A stretch of 14,840 nt of DNA, from positions 24,410 to 39,249 of the forward strand of contig ML210353.1 in assembly GCA_004369085.1 (NCBI GenBank), given 5' to 3'. The DNA comes from Coprinopsis marcescibilis (Eukaryota > Basidiomycota > Agaricomycetes > Agaricales > Psathyrellaceae). Every line of letters begins with the position of its first letter. Within the stretch, counting starts at the first letter, position 1. The translations under genes were made by a program, and so were the position numbers. Under the pieces are notes generated by a model, which was not told where the DNA came from, did not search any database, and saw nothing but the letters and a program-made list of their open reading frames with translations. This document shows, in pieces, positions 1-8,502 of this stretch.

Positions 1-419
1 TGCGAGATCGAATGCAGCGGGTACGTCGTATTGGACGTCTTGCTGGGTCACGAGCTGTCCGCTCCTGTGCTGCTTGTATGTTGGAAGGCCGTCGAAGTCA
101 TGGCGCGATGTGTCGCGTTGGTTTCTGATCCGTGGAAGATCGGCCACGGTTACGGGAGGGGGAAGTCTTGATTGTGACCTGGCCCGTTCTAGGGATGTTA
201 GTGATAAGGATAGCTGGCGGTTTGGGCTGATGTTAAAGACTCACTGTTGGCCCGTCTCCAAAGGTATAATAACCCTGCCAGAAGACAGACGCCACCTCCA
301 GTACCAAGCGTGGCACCGATAATAGAGTTGGCTATACTGGAGCCTTGGTCTTCCGCCAGTGGTGCATTACCATTTGACATGTCGATAAGGGGAAGAGCGG
401 GATGATAAGATATCAGAGC
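1..419 (-). CDS. Putative single-pass membrane protein, 3' part (partial, runs off left edge)
   Basis: The gene is read on the minus strand. An open exon from about 419 to 245 encodes a hydrophobic stretch (GATLGTGGGVCLLAGLLYLW) followed by RR, which fits a single transmembrane helix with a stop-transfer signal. A 56-bp intron (189-244) has a GTGAGT donor, a CACTAAC branch site and a CCTAG acceptor. Splicing it joins AAC A to AA, giving a lysine, and the frame stays open from 188 to the window edge. That tail is polar, with PPP and a LPTYKQ segment, as in cytosolic tails of many basidiomycete type I membrane proteins. The acceptor at 420 and all upstream (ectodomain) exons are unresolved, and no signal peptide was identified. 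The stop codon is outside the window. It may belong to the same loose group as the genes at 1133-1525 and 7873-8502, but I see no direct sequence homology. Function is not recognised. Confidence 0.55.
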
Positions 420-1132
420 CTATGTTGCGAGGCTTGTTTTAATAATGGTTTTACCTGGAAGCTGTCCGCGAAGCACAAGTTTTGACACCTCTTGGGAACA
501 CAGAATCACCTTCAGCACATGCACATGGATGACGGGAATTTCTATGGCCGAGGCTCAAGCTGTAAATATAAACGAAGACATTTCAGGCTCCGAGGTTTCC
601 CAAAGAACCTGAAGCGCCCCTGTCAGGATATGTAACATCTGTTCTCGGGCGCTTCGGCATAGTGTTGATTATCTGATTGTGCCTCTGTGACTCAGGCTGC
701 AAAGAGTATGGGCGCTACAGTGGCAGCCTAAAACCTTGTTCTTAATCGGCTATTGTCGGCATTCAATCTTCTAACTCAAACCTAACGGTCAACGTAGCCA
801 GTACTCCTTGAATGAGAGTACAGTTGTCTGGCCGTCCTTTGGAACCTGGATGCTAAATTCGATAGCAGTACAGTTTTTACAGCAGTTAAATTGTTGCCGA
901 ACACAAGGACATGCACTGTGCAGGCATTTAAGTCGCGTTTAACATCACGCGAAATTGACAGCACTTTCACACCTATGGTGACCATTGTATGCACTTGGTG
1001 TATCTTGCAATTGCTTAGTTTTCAACAGCGCGAGGAACTATTAGTGTAACGGAAAGGCTGTCATGTCTAGATCATGACAGACGATTTCACCACTCAGACT
1101 CTCCAAGTACAACTAGGTATTACTACTGTTAG
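420..1132. other. Unresolved region; possible ectodomain exons or intergenic DNA
   Basis: No convincing gene model could be built here. On the minus strand there are plausible splice signals (GTAAAA donor near 452, TTTACAG acceptor near 571, a GTTCTTTG donor near 610). An open stretch at 782-994 has alternating hydrophobic residues. The frames do not join cleanly to the transmembrane exon ending near 419. The ectodomain of that protein may lie here, but this is only inferred from position. Confidence 0.3.
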
Positions 1133-1525
1133 CTATTGTAGGACCCGAATTTTTACGATTGGCGCGCAAAGATTACTTGAGCTCGGAGATGGCGGCTTGA
1201 AGGGATTGCACCGTGGCCACTTGGGAGAATTGGGTGTGCAGCCTTCGGGTGGTGCAGCAGCGATCTTGGACCCCAGGACCGTACGATTACGTCTAGGGTC
1301 ACAACGTTCCCCCATTTCGACGTCAGCGTTTGGCACGCTATCGTGAGGTGGAGCAGCGAAGATGCTGGGGTGCTCGTTCTGGGCGTTAATCACTACACTG
1401 TATGCAGGAGGTCGTGTCAGTTCCGCGGGATTGTACATGTTTTCCGGAGGAGGAGAGAGAGAGGGCAACCCAGCGGCTGGCGCGTAGCCTGGGGGTACCT
1501 GACATACTTTATCCAGCGGGAACAC
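1133..1525 (-). pseudogene. Remnant of a membrane-protein cytosolic tail, paralogous to 7873-8248
   Basis: The minus-strand open frame encodes a proline-rich segment with a PPxY-type motif (TRPPAYS), then a part homologous to the tail of the gene at 7873-8502. Over 98 nt beginning at the shared AQN codons the two copies align without gaps, in the same reading frame, with about 65 matches by hand count. Both then read RNR..L.SKIA. Just after SKIA this copy has 11 extra nucleotides, which shift the frame. The matching coiled-coil-like part (VQSLQAAISELK) is found in another frame and ends at TAA. No transmembrane exon is visible upstream (1526-1900), whereas the other copy has one. I read it as a decayed copy; a functional gene with a different C-terminus cannot be excluded. 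Confidence 0.55.
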
Positions 1526-2037
1526 AAAGGTGGCGAGAGACAGACCTAGGCTTTGCTGTCTTGCAAGGAGGAGGGTCGACTAAATGGGCGAGTATCGTCA
1601 CACAAGAGTGACAGAGCGAGTGTATATAAAATTGAAAAGCGCTTGCCGCTCCGTATAAACGAAGGAGTTATTTCATCCGTCTAAGGATTGTCATCGGCAC
1701 GATAAGCGACGCATCGTGCCCTGAATTGCCGTCAGAGGGCCTAGAAAAGTTCAGAAAGGCGGACTGCTGGTCCGCTAACATGCCAACACCCCGGCTCGTC
1801 TGCCAGAGGGCGTCCAGATTTTTCGATATGATATTGATATTTGGAATCCGTAGGAACGAGGAGCAGATCTCGTCCGCCTTTGCTCCAGCTGTTATCCCAC
1901 CCGTGACTTTGCAAGTCGGATGGTTTGGACAAAGGAGGTGCACGGACCACCGCACCCAAGCTTGAAGGCTGAAGCCGACGGCGCGCGGCTACAGTTCTTC
2001 CCACGCCTCTTTCCCTTCTCTGGCCACATTGGCACAC
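1526..2037. other. Spacer of the left duplication copy, no intact gene
   Basis: There is a TATA-like string (TGTATATAAAAT) at 1620-1631. From about 1870 on, the DNA resembles the spacer upstream of the intact MAD1 (about 8880-9020), including a shared GGACAAAGGAGG string and the block ending CACATGAATGGGGACAAC. The upstream ATG that could start the intact MAD1 (8952) corresponds here to TTG. Weak similarity may continue back to about 1820. Overlapping open frames on both strands have no recognisable content. Confidence 0.5.
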
Positions 2038-3028
2038 ATGAATGGGGACAACTTCGAGACCCCGCTGTCCAAGCCTCGCTTCGACCCTTCGCGGTCCACA
2101 GCAGCAAAAAGAGATTCCGTAACTGCAGAACTAGAACGAGGTTAGCAAGCCCCATCCGTCCCGGAAATAGCTATCAAGCTAACAGTGCTCAGACCCCCAG
2201 CTTTCAACTTCCAAACGACAACAGCGCAATCAAGTGTTCAATTCGTCGATATCCCACGCGCATCTCGAACGACAGCTGCTCGCTGCGCAAACGGCCAATA
2301 ATGAATTAGAAACGAAGCTTCGTGAAAGGGAGCTGCAGATCGAGAGGCTCGAGAGGGACCGAACCTTCTTTTGTGATCGCGAAAAGGAAGAGCGCGAGGA
2401 GAAGGAGAGAGAAAGGGATGCCCACGACAGAGCTCGGGGGTACGCATGCCTTTCTTGTGCAAAACCCTTTTTTCTCTGACCACGCATCACGGCAGCTGAA
2501 ATCAGAAAGCGACATCCGCCAGCTCCGAACGCAGCTCACCTCCCTGCGCGAGGAATTCGCCGACCTCCAGGACGTCCACGGCGAGCTCAGCCGGTCCACC
2601 ACCCAGACCATCTCTTCGCAGAAGAGCCAGATCACGACGCTCAACCACCAAGTCCACCTCCTCACCTCGGAACTTGCGCAAGCCCAGCAGACAATCGACG
2701 ATAAAACTGCGAGCTTGGGCGCACTGCAGGAACGCTGTGACGAGCTGCTCTCGCACCAACCGGCCGCTGCCTCTGATGACTCGGATATGGCCGTCGTCCG
2801 CGACGAGCTGCACCGTCAAGCCAGCTACCTCCGCACCCTCGAATCCACCAACAACAAGCTCACCAACGAACTTTGAGCAGCTCCAGAATGAGCTGGAGGA
2901 TCTACGGAACCAGGTGCAGGACAAGGATGCCAAAGCGGCGGCGGAGGAGACTGTGTCGCATGAGGAGTTGGACAAGCTTAAATCAGATAATGCTGAGCTG
3001 CAGCAAGGTACGCTGGCTGTTTACCACC
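2038..3028 (+). pseudogene. MAD1: MAD1 pseudogene (truncated left copy)
   Basis: This is a near-identical copy of the first three exons of the MAD1 gene at 8952-11316. Exon 1 (2038-2140), intron 1 (2141-2192) and exon 2 (2193-2439) match the intact copy, except that exon 2 ends in five G instead of three before the GTACGC donor. The extra 2 nt shift the frame: splicing to exon 3 (2496 on) gives TGA at once, and retaining the intron also meets a TGA. A second lesion, between 2872 and 2875, is a net 560-nt deletion relative to 9852-10413; it shifts the frame and creates TGA at 2874-2876. Homology resumes to the end of exon 3 (3007) and about 20 nt into intron 3, then stops. Exon 4, with the Mad2-binding motif and C-terminal domain, is absent. 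At most an N-terminal coiled-coil fragment of about 116 residues could be made. Confidence 0.9.
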
Positions 3029-4096
3029 CGACGTCTCCTAAGCACAGACTTGCACAATTGTCGACGCAGTCGGAATGGGCCACCCACGGGGTGGATTTTA
3101 AATGCTGGTGAAGCCTTTGAGGACCTTCTGGTATCAGGTAGGCCCATTATTATTTGTTTTACCCGCAAGAAACTGTCAACCGATGTCTTTGACTTTCCGA
3201 AAGCATACAGAACACATACTCAAGCTTCAATCGAGTCTAGGGCATCAACTGTTCAGCCGGCAACTACGATCACTAAGTGCTAAGCCAAGCGAGAGGAGCG
3301 AGGCTTGTTGCCTGGGAGGCTAAAACGTATCAAGTGGCGACGAGCGCCAAGGTAAACCATCCCACTGATTGTTGAAGCAGAAAACTGACTCAATTCAGGT
3401 GGAGGACGGCGTATACTCAGCGGGTAAGCATCCTAATGTCTCGCTCATCCCCCGCTAACTGGCGCTGAAAGTCAGACCGTGTGCTAACGCTATTTACTCG
3501 ACATTTCATTTACATGCAATCCCTCCAATTACATGAAATTTATGAATGAACAATCTTTCACGCCCGTCATCTAGTGTCACCAATCGAGGACGAAGCGACA
3601 CCCGACGCAGGGGGCAACATACAGCTCCTCTCCTCGCCATGCTATTCGCATAGCTGGAGGATAAGATGCCCCCTCATGCCTGCGCCGAACTTCATACGCC
3701 CGGGTGTCGCAGCCTGGGTTATGAACAAGATCATTGATATTAATGTACCGCTGCTAAGGTTATGTCTATGCCTTGCAGCAGGTTCTTCCCTGGACTTCTG
3801 AACGGCGCAAGTCTGGTGGGCAGTTGCGAAGATGTAGGTCTCAGAGGGAACAAAGTGGGGAGGATGTTAGACTCGGAGAAGGGATGATCGGGAATGCACC
3901 ACGGGCGGTGGGGAGGAGGTGGCTGAGATACATGTTGTCTGGGTACCTGACAGCCTTATTACCATCTGCAAATGTTGAGTGCCACTTTAGAATTTGACTG
4001 AGTCATGCATGAACGTATGGCGTTAAACTGCATGATGATTGATGACTACTGAGTTCTTGGTCGGGTATATAAGCAAGTACAAAGAAAGCTTCGATG
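3029..4096. other. About 1.07 kb without a recognised gene
   Basis: The MAD1 homology ends near 3028. A short inverted repeat CCACCC/GGGTGG lies near 3079-3095. Good-looking plus-strand splice signals occur at 3352-3398 and 3424-3471 (listed separately). Open frames at 3574-3801 and 3773-3997 lack recognisable domains. The region next to 4096 should hold the 3' end of the minus-strand NACHT-ankyrin transcript. Confidence 0.5.
3280..3536 (+). other. Possible small spliced gene fragment, unrecognised
   Basis: Two candidate introns follow each other. The first is 3352-3398 (47 bp, GTAAAC donor, CTGAC branch, TTCAG acceptor). The second is 3424-3471 (48 bp, GTAAGC donor, CGCTAAC branch, GAAAG acceptor). 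Between them is a 25-nt exon. Removing both keeps one frame open from about 3280 to a TGA at 3534-3536. The product includes TYQVATSAK, then VEDGVYSA, then VRPC. No start codon was assigned and no family is recognised. It could be the remnant end of a gene or a chance arrangement. Confidence 0.25.
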
Positions 4097-7000
4097 TTAT
4101 TTCCACCGGGGAATCGAATCATTGTGAATATAGTTCTTGAAAGTATCTGTAGAAGGCTCTTGCGCGCCATGCGAACGGAGCAACTCTGCAATATCGTGAT
4201 TGGCATGTTTCAATGCGCAGGCCAACGCTGTTACCCCGTCTTGACGCGCATAATCGATGTCAATTTCCGTGTGTTGGAGGAGCGTTTCGACAGTGGATTT
4301 TTGGGCGTACCTTGATGCCTGCATCAAGGCAGTCGCTCCTGCTTTGTTTACAAAGTTGACGTCAATGCCATTTACGCCAAGTAATGTTTCCACGACTTCC
4401 TCATTTCCTCCTACTGCTCTAACCAGTGCCTCCCCACATTCGCTAATGAGGTTCACTTCTTCACTGGAGTCATCCTGGCTCAGGTTCTCGATGTTTGTCC
4501 TCCGGAACCAAAGAAGGACTTCGACAACTTCGACATAGCCCCAGCACGAGGCCAAGATCAGAGCCGTTCTACCCTGGCCATCTCTAGCACTTGCGTGGTT
4601 CGTATCAACAACTGCAAGCAGCATCTCTACAATTTCCAGGTGCCCATTCTCCGCTGCATGTATCAGAGGCGTCCATCCATCGCTATCGCCACGAGTCACA
4701 TCGATTCCTTCAACGTTGAGAAGAACCCGAACCGTCTCAACATGGCCGAAATGTACTGCAAGTGCAAGAGGTGTGCTTAATGTCGACGAGGCGGCGTTGA
4801 CATCAAAGTCTGGGGGGGAGGGGGATGGTAATCGGGATTCATCGAAAGCCTGGAGGCTGGGCTGGAACCATTCTTCGAGTAGTGTGTGGAAGTTGAAGGC
4901 GGCGGCTATGTGTACCGAGGACCCTAGACAAACAGATATTTTATGTTTGTCACGTATCGGAAACCTGGAGCACCGCAGTATCAATTCCCGGGTTTGAGCT
5001 GGAACTGCAATGGACAAGTGCGAATATTCTGCCCATTGACGGAACGAGTGAGGCAGAAAAAAGGGATTTTTTTTGATGATGTCAAGGTAGTTGTCTTCGT
5101 CTTCCACTTCTTGTAGATTGAAATGCGACAGACGTGCGGCGCAGGTAGAAGCCATCATCGCATGAGGGTCAGGGTCCTCTCTTTTCAAGTAGGGCTCGAG
5201 GAAGTCCTTGGCTGTGTAGTCTACAAAAAACGGTTAGTTTGCGTTGAATTCAAAAAATGTCAAAGCACACTCACGAACGAGCCGCACCAGTTTGCTTTTA
5301 CGTTCAAAGGTGATCAGGCCACAGCACAGGGAGAGAAGGGTCGGACCATCGATGAGAAGGTCAGAGTCGAACTCGAAAGTTTCGGGATCTACCGCGATGG
5401 CGTATCGTAGGTCATCCATTTTCAGGGACTCCCGGGCATGCACCAGCCATGTAAGAGCGCTTTTGGCTGTGGTAGCCTGTTCGTGCCCCTCGATCCGTAA
5501 CATGGTCGCCTGGTACATGGCTTCCACGCCGTTTGGCAGCGTCTCCACCGCTTTACGCAGACCATGGATATTGACGCACACTGAAAGCATGTCCAGCTGA
5601 AGAGAGGCAGCAAGGAACCTATTGAAATTAGAGGCCTTTCAGAAACAGCGACCAGATTATTGATGCATAACGTACATGCCAGAAGATTTTTCAATAATTG
5701 TTTTCACAACCCATTTCTTGAATTCATCTTGTGCGAGGAGCCCTTCAAGTGATGGCATCTGGCGAACCTTCTCTTCGATAAGATGCTCAATGTCCGAATC
5801 CTGGACGAGGATGTTGAAACGGTCTGCCATCAGAAATTTGCCTTCGAGGAGATGCAGTGGGCGCGAGGTTACGAGGAGGTTAACCGGCAGTTGGGAAAGG
5901 GTGTCGAGAAGCTCGAATTGGGTGATTGATTTGGCTTCGTCCAGGCCATCCAACGAGCAAAATTTCTCATCAAACAGATTTGAGGTGAATACAGCCTGGA
6001 GGACACCGATCAAATCTTGCTTCGATGGGCGAGTTTTTCGGAGAGAATGGTAGTCGTGCAGGGGTTGGATATATGCAATGGTCTGTGGATGATCTTCAAG
6101 AATCTGGCGGAGAAGGCCCGCAAGGATCTCTTCGACGGTGAGAGGGTCGGTGTAGCGGGAAAAGGCAAAGGCGACACAGATTCGCTTATTGGTTTTTGCG
6201 AGTGTCATCAGGTATTCGATGATTATTGACCTGCGCACAACTTTCGACACCTCAAGGATGAATCGAAACATGAACATGACTTACGCTAGGATTGTTTTTC
6301 CAGCGCCGGCTGTGCAAGTGTGGTCGGTTAGTCATGTTATTCTTAAACTGGAGATATTGAAAGGTACGTACGTATACCAGTCCCCCATAGGATCCTCCGA
6401 GGTCCCTTCCTCCACTTGCAAAATTTTGGCTCTGAGAGAACCCACCGTCCCGTCTTTCCTACCCTCTTGCGAAGATGGTCGGCCAGGAAATTGCGGAAGT
6501 TGATCTTACTGAGGGCTTCCGCAACCACTGCGATGTCTTTGAAATCATCATCAGGCACGTGCACATTTGAAAGTACAAGCAAGCCTTACCTCGTGTTGAG
6601 ACATTAGGGACTACGATTGTATGAGCGTTGATGAAGGTTGTTGTTCCGCTGAACTCGAGGTTGTTGGCTCCTTGGAATGAATGTGTCGAGGGCCCGGAGT
6701 TTGGATGCACAGCCTCAAAAACGCCTACATACGAACATGTGAGACACCACCGATGAACCTGACAAGAAACGGGCGTACCACTATTCGAGGAAGCTCCAGG
6801 TTGGTACACTGAATTCACATTGACGGCCTGATCGAAGGGTTGACAGCTATCGTTTGACCTTGTATGGTGACTGGCAGGTAGATTGACTGGAATATTGCTG
6901 TGTTGGTATTGAGCATCACCTACAGCCCCCGCCAGAGATGAGTAGGCTGGTCCCGCTTGCCACTCTTCGACAGATTTCAGGGCTTGTGGAAAGTTGCAGA

Positions 7001-7512
7001 CTTGCCCTGAGTTAGGGTAGCCAAGTGAATGCGATGGAACATAGTTCTGCTGGTACTGGCGGTCGGTCGTGGTTCTCGAGAGAGATAACTGCATCGTGGG
7101 GTACATTGTATCAGCGTGCCCTTGGAAGTCATTGAACGTCAAATCCCCTTGGATTGTGAAGTTCTGAGCCTGCTGGAACATTTGTGGAGCCTGATTCCAT
7201 TCTACTCCGTCAATTAGCGAACCAGCAGGCCAACAACAGCTGATGAGACGGACCTTGCCAGTTCTGGATATCATTCGAGCCACTTGCAAATGCTCGAGAC
7301 GCATCGGCTGGATCTAATCTTGGCCTCTTTGACCAAAAGTAATCGCTGTTGTCAGAAATGTTATAAACATCGGATGAAGGTCGTCCTCGCTTGGGCAGGG
7401 TTGACGACGATACTCCCTGTTCTTGACCTTGAGGACAATTCAATCCAAGAGGCGTAACACGTACCTGGTGAGGAAGCCAGCCTCCGCCTGTTGCCTTGTG
7501 GTCAGGGTTCAT
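4097..7512 (-). CDS. NACHT-ankyrin repeat protein (fungal NLR-like STAND NTPase)
   Basis: Exons on the minus strand: 7512-7254, 7201-6779, 6724-6590, 6536-6378, 6309-6285, 6230-5676, 5618-5275 and 5220-4097. They total 3024 nt (1007 aa) and all phases join in frame. An in-frame TAG lies six codons before the ATG at 7512. Residues 1-270 are polar and of unknown type. About 275-322 is the usual lead-in to the NTPase (LADHLRKR..GRWVLSEPKF..W). Walker A is GTAGAGKT (324-331), Walker B LDGLDEA (427-433), and a sensor-like TSRP (455-458) follows. A VHYTAKDFLE motif (633-642) is typical of fungal NACHT proteins. Six or so ankyrin repeats span about 730-985. In this family nucleotide binding is thought to switch oligomerisation, with the repeats sensing a ligand; members are linked to heterokaryon incompatibility and non-self recognition. 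That role here is inference. A 48-nt in-frame intron at 7417-7464 is possible, giving 991 aa. Confidence 0.88.
6285..6309 (-). other. 25-nt microexon encoding the Walker A core of the NACHT gene
   Basis: The exon is flanked by CACAG (6314-6310, acceptor) and GTAAGT (6284-6279, donor). With one nucleotide from the previous exon it supplies AGAGKTILA, completing GTAGAGKT. The neighbouring introns are 6310-6377 (68 bp, ATGACTAACC branch) and 6231-6284 (54 bp). The exon length is not a multiple of three, so skipping it would shift the frame. Confidence 0.85.
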
Positions 7513-7872
7513 ATCAACGAGCTGGCACTAATGCATGTAAGAGGGAAGAAGGTTATATGGACAACGGCTGATTTGTATTCTGCGCTTTTTACAGCACGTT
7601 CACAGCCTCCATTGTCTGCGGGCATCCCACGCCCAGACAGAAAGGTTTTCCCTCAGTACCAATTCCGGACAGGGAAGCCAGCACGCCTGAAGAGTGTGAA
7701 ACCGCAGGTCGTCGTCGTCGTCGAGAGGCAAGAGCTAGAAAGTGGGATTAGCCGGCATTCGCGAGCATGATAGCCGGAGAACAGGTTTCTTTCTTTACCA
7801 CCACTAGTAATGTCGTCTCTACCACTTTGGCTCAGAATTCAACTGGCTTTTGGAACCAAAAGCCTGGGTACT
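7513..7872. other. Intergenic stretch between two minus-strand genes
   Basis: It holds the presumed promoter of the NACHT-ankyrin gene and the 3' side of the membrane-protein gene. A short trinucleotide run of five GTC units lies near 7708-7723. A plus-strand open frame (7423-7770) crosses the first exon of the NACHT gene and has no recognisable content. Confidence 0.5.
7551..7560 (-). promoter_or_regulatory. TATA-like element upstream of the NACHT-ankyrin gene
   Basis: On the minus strand this reads CCATATAACC, about 40 nt before the ATG at 7512. The position is close for a TATA box unless the 5' UTR is very short, so this is only a candidate. Confidence 0.2.
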
Positions 7873-8502
7873 TTACTGAAGCCACTGGTAAGAACAAAAG
7901 GCCTGATAATTTGCTGATAATCCAGTATAGATGTTTTGAATCGGTGAGTGGCGTTTAAATTGTGCTATGGTGCAGTCGCGGCAGTTGCTCGGGTCGACTG
8001 ACCACTGGTTATTGTTGGACCCGAGTTCACGATTGGCGCGCAAAGATTGCTTGAGCTCGAAGATGGCGGTTTGAAGAGATTGTACGATGGCAAACTTGGG
8101 AGCGATGAATCGGTTCAGCTCAGCGATCTTGGACTGCAGGATCCTTCGATTGCGTTCAGAGTCGGAAAGCTCCACCAGCCCGAAGTCGGGCTTTGGAATG
8201 CTGTAATGAGGTGACGCAACGGAGCCGCTGATCTGTACATTCTGCGCGCTAGTCGCTTGTTCTGTTCCAAATTGCACGGGGAGGCAAGTAATGGATGTCA
8301 AATTGGGTGGATTTTGTCGGTGGGTTGCTACTTGTTGGGGGATGTAAAGTGTTCACGTACTCTTGCGTTTACAAGTATGTCCTACAACCACCAATGCGCC
8401 TATTGCAATGCTACCAGCAATTAGGGCAACGATGATGATGATGGCGTTGCTCGTCCCAGTATCGGTACTTGAGTTTCGCGATCTGGACACAGGGACAGAG
8501 TG
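7873..8502 (-). CDS. Putative single-pass membrane protein (transmembrane exon plus cytosolic tail)
   Basis: The minus-strand stretch 8502-8357 encodes SVPVSRSRNSSTDTGTSN, then a hydrophobic run (AIIIIVALIAGSIAIGALVV), then HTCKRK: one transmembrane helix followed by a basic stop-transfer patch. A likely intron at 8249-8356 (GTGAAC donor, ACTAG acceptor, 108 bp, long for this window) joins in frame to a tail exon from 8248 to a stop at 7873. The tail includes SERNRRILQSKIAELNR and a helix-forming stretch (VQSLQTAIFELKQSLR) that could be a short coiled coil. Without the intron, the protein would stop at TGA just after KRKST. Upstream, an open frame at 8602-8856 may be an ectodomain exon (ITYNCPFQLEVLKVELQC) but its joining is unresolved, as are the start and any signal peptide. 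The tail is paralogous to 1133-1525. It lies divergent to MAD1. Function is not recognised. Confidence 0.5.

Larger units (their letters stand above)
1140..3028 (+). repeat. Left copy of a segmental duplication (direct repeat)
   Basis: The order [membrane-protein tail on minus, then MAD1 exons on plus] and several intergenic strings match about 8020-10567 in the same orientation. Similarity is uneven: roughly two thirds in the membrane-protein tail, patchy in the spacer, and about 97% (11 differences in 377 nt, counted by hand) in the 5' part of MAD1 exon 3. The right end of the homology falls inside MAD1 intron 3. Confidence 0.8.

Noticed and set aside
1668..1955. Minus-strand open frame as an intact ectodomain of the left membrane-protein copy
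   Set aside because: No transmembrane exon follows it and similarity to the right copy's 8602-8856 frame is too weak and frame-inconsistent.
3500..3545. ATTTCAT/ATGAAAT inverted motif as an attachment site or terminal repeat
   Set aside because: The arms are short and AT-rich, with no target-site duplication or associated recombinase.
7423..7770. 115-codon plus-strand open frame across the start of the NACHT gene
   Set aside because: It overlaps the first NACHT exon in antisense and its promoter, with no recognisable content.
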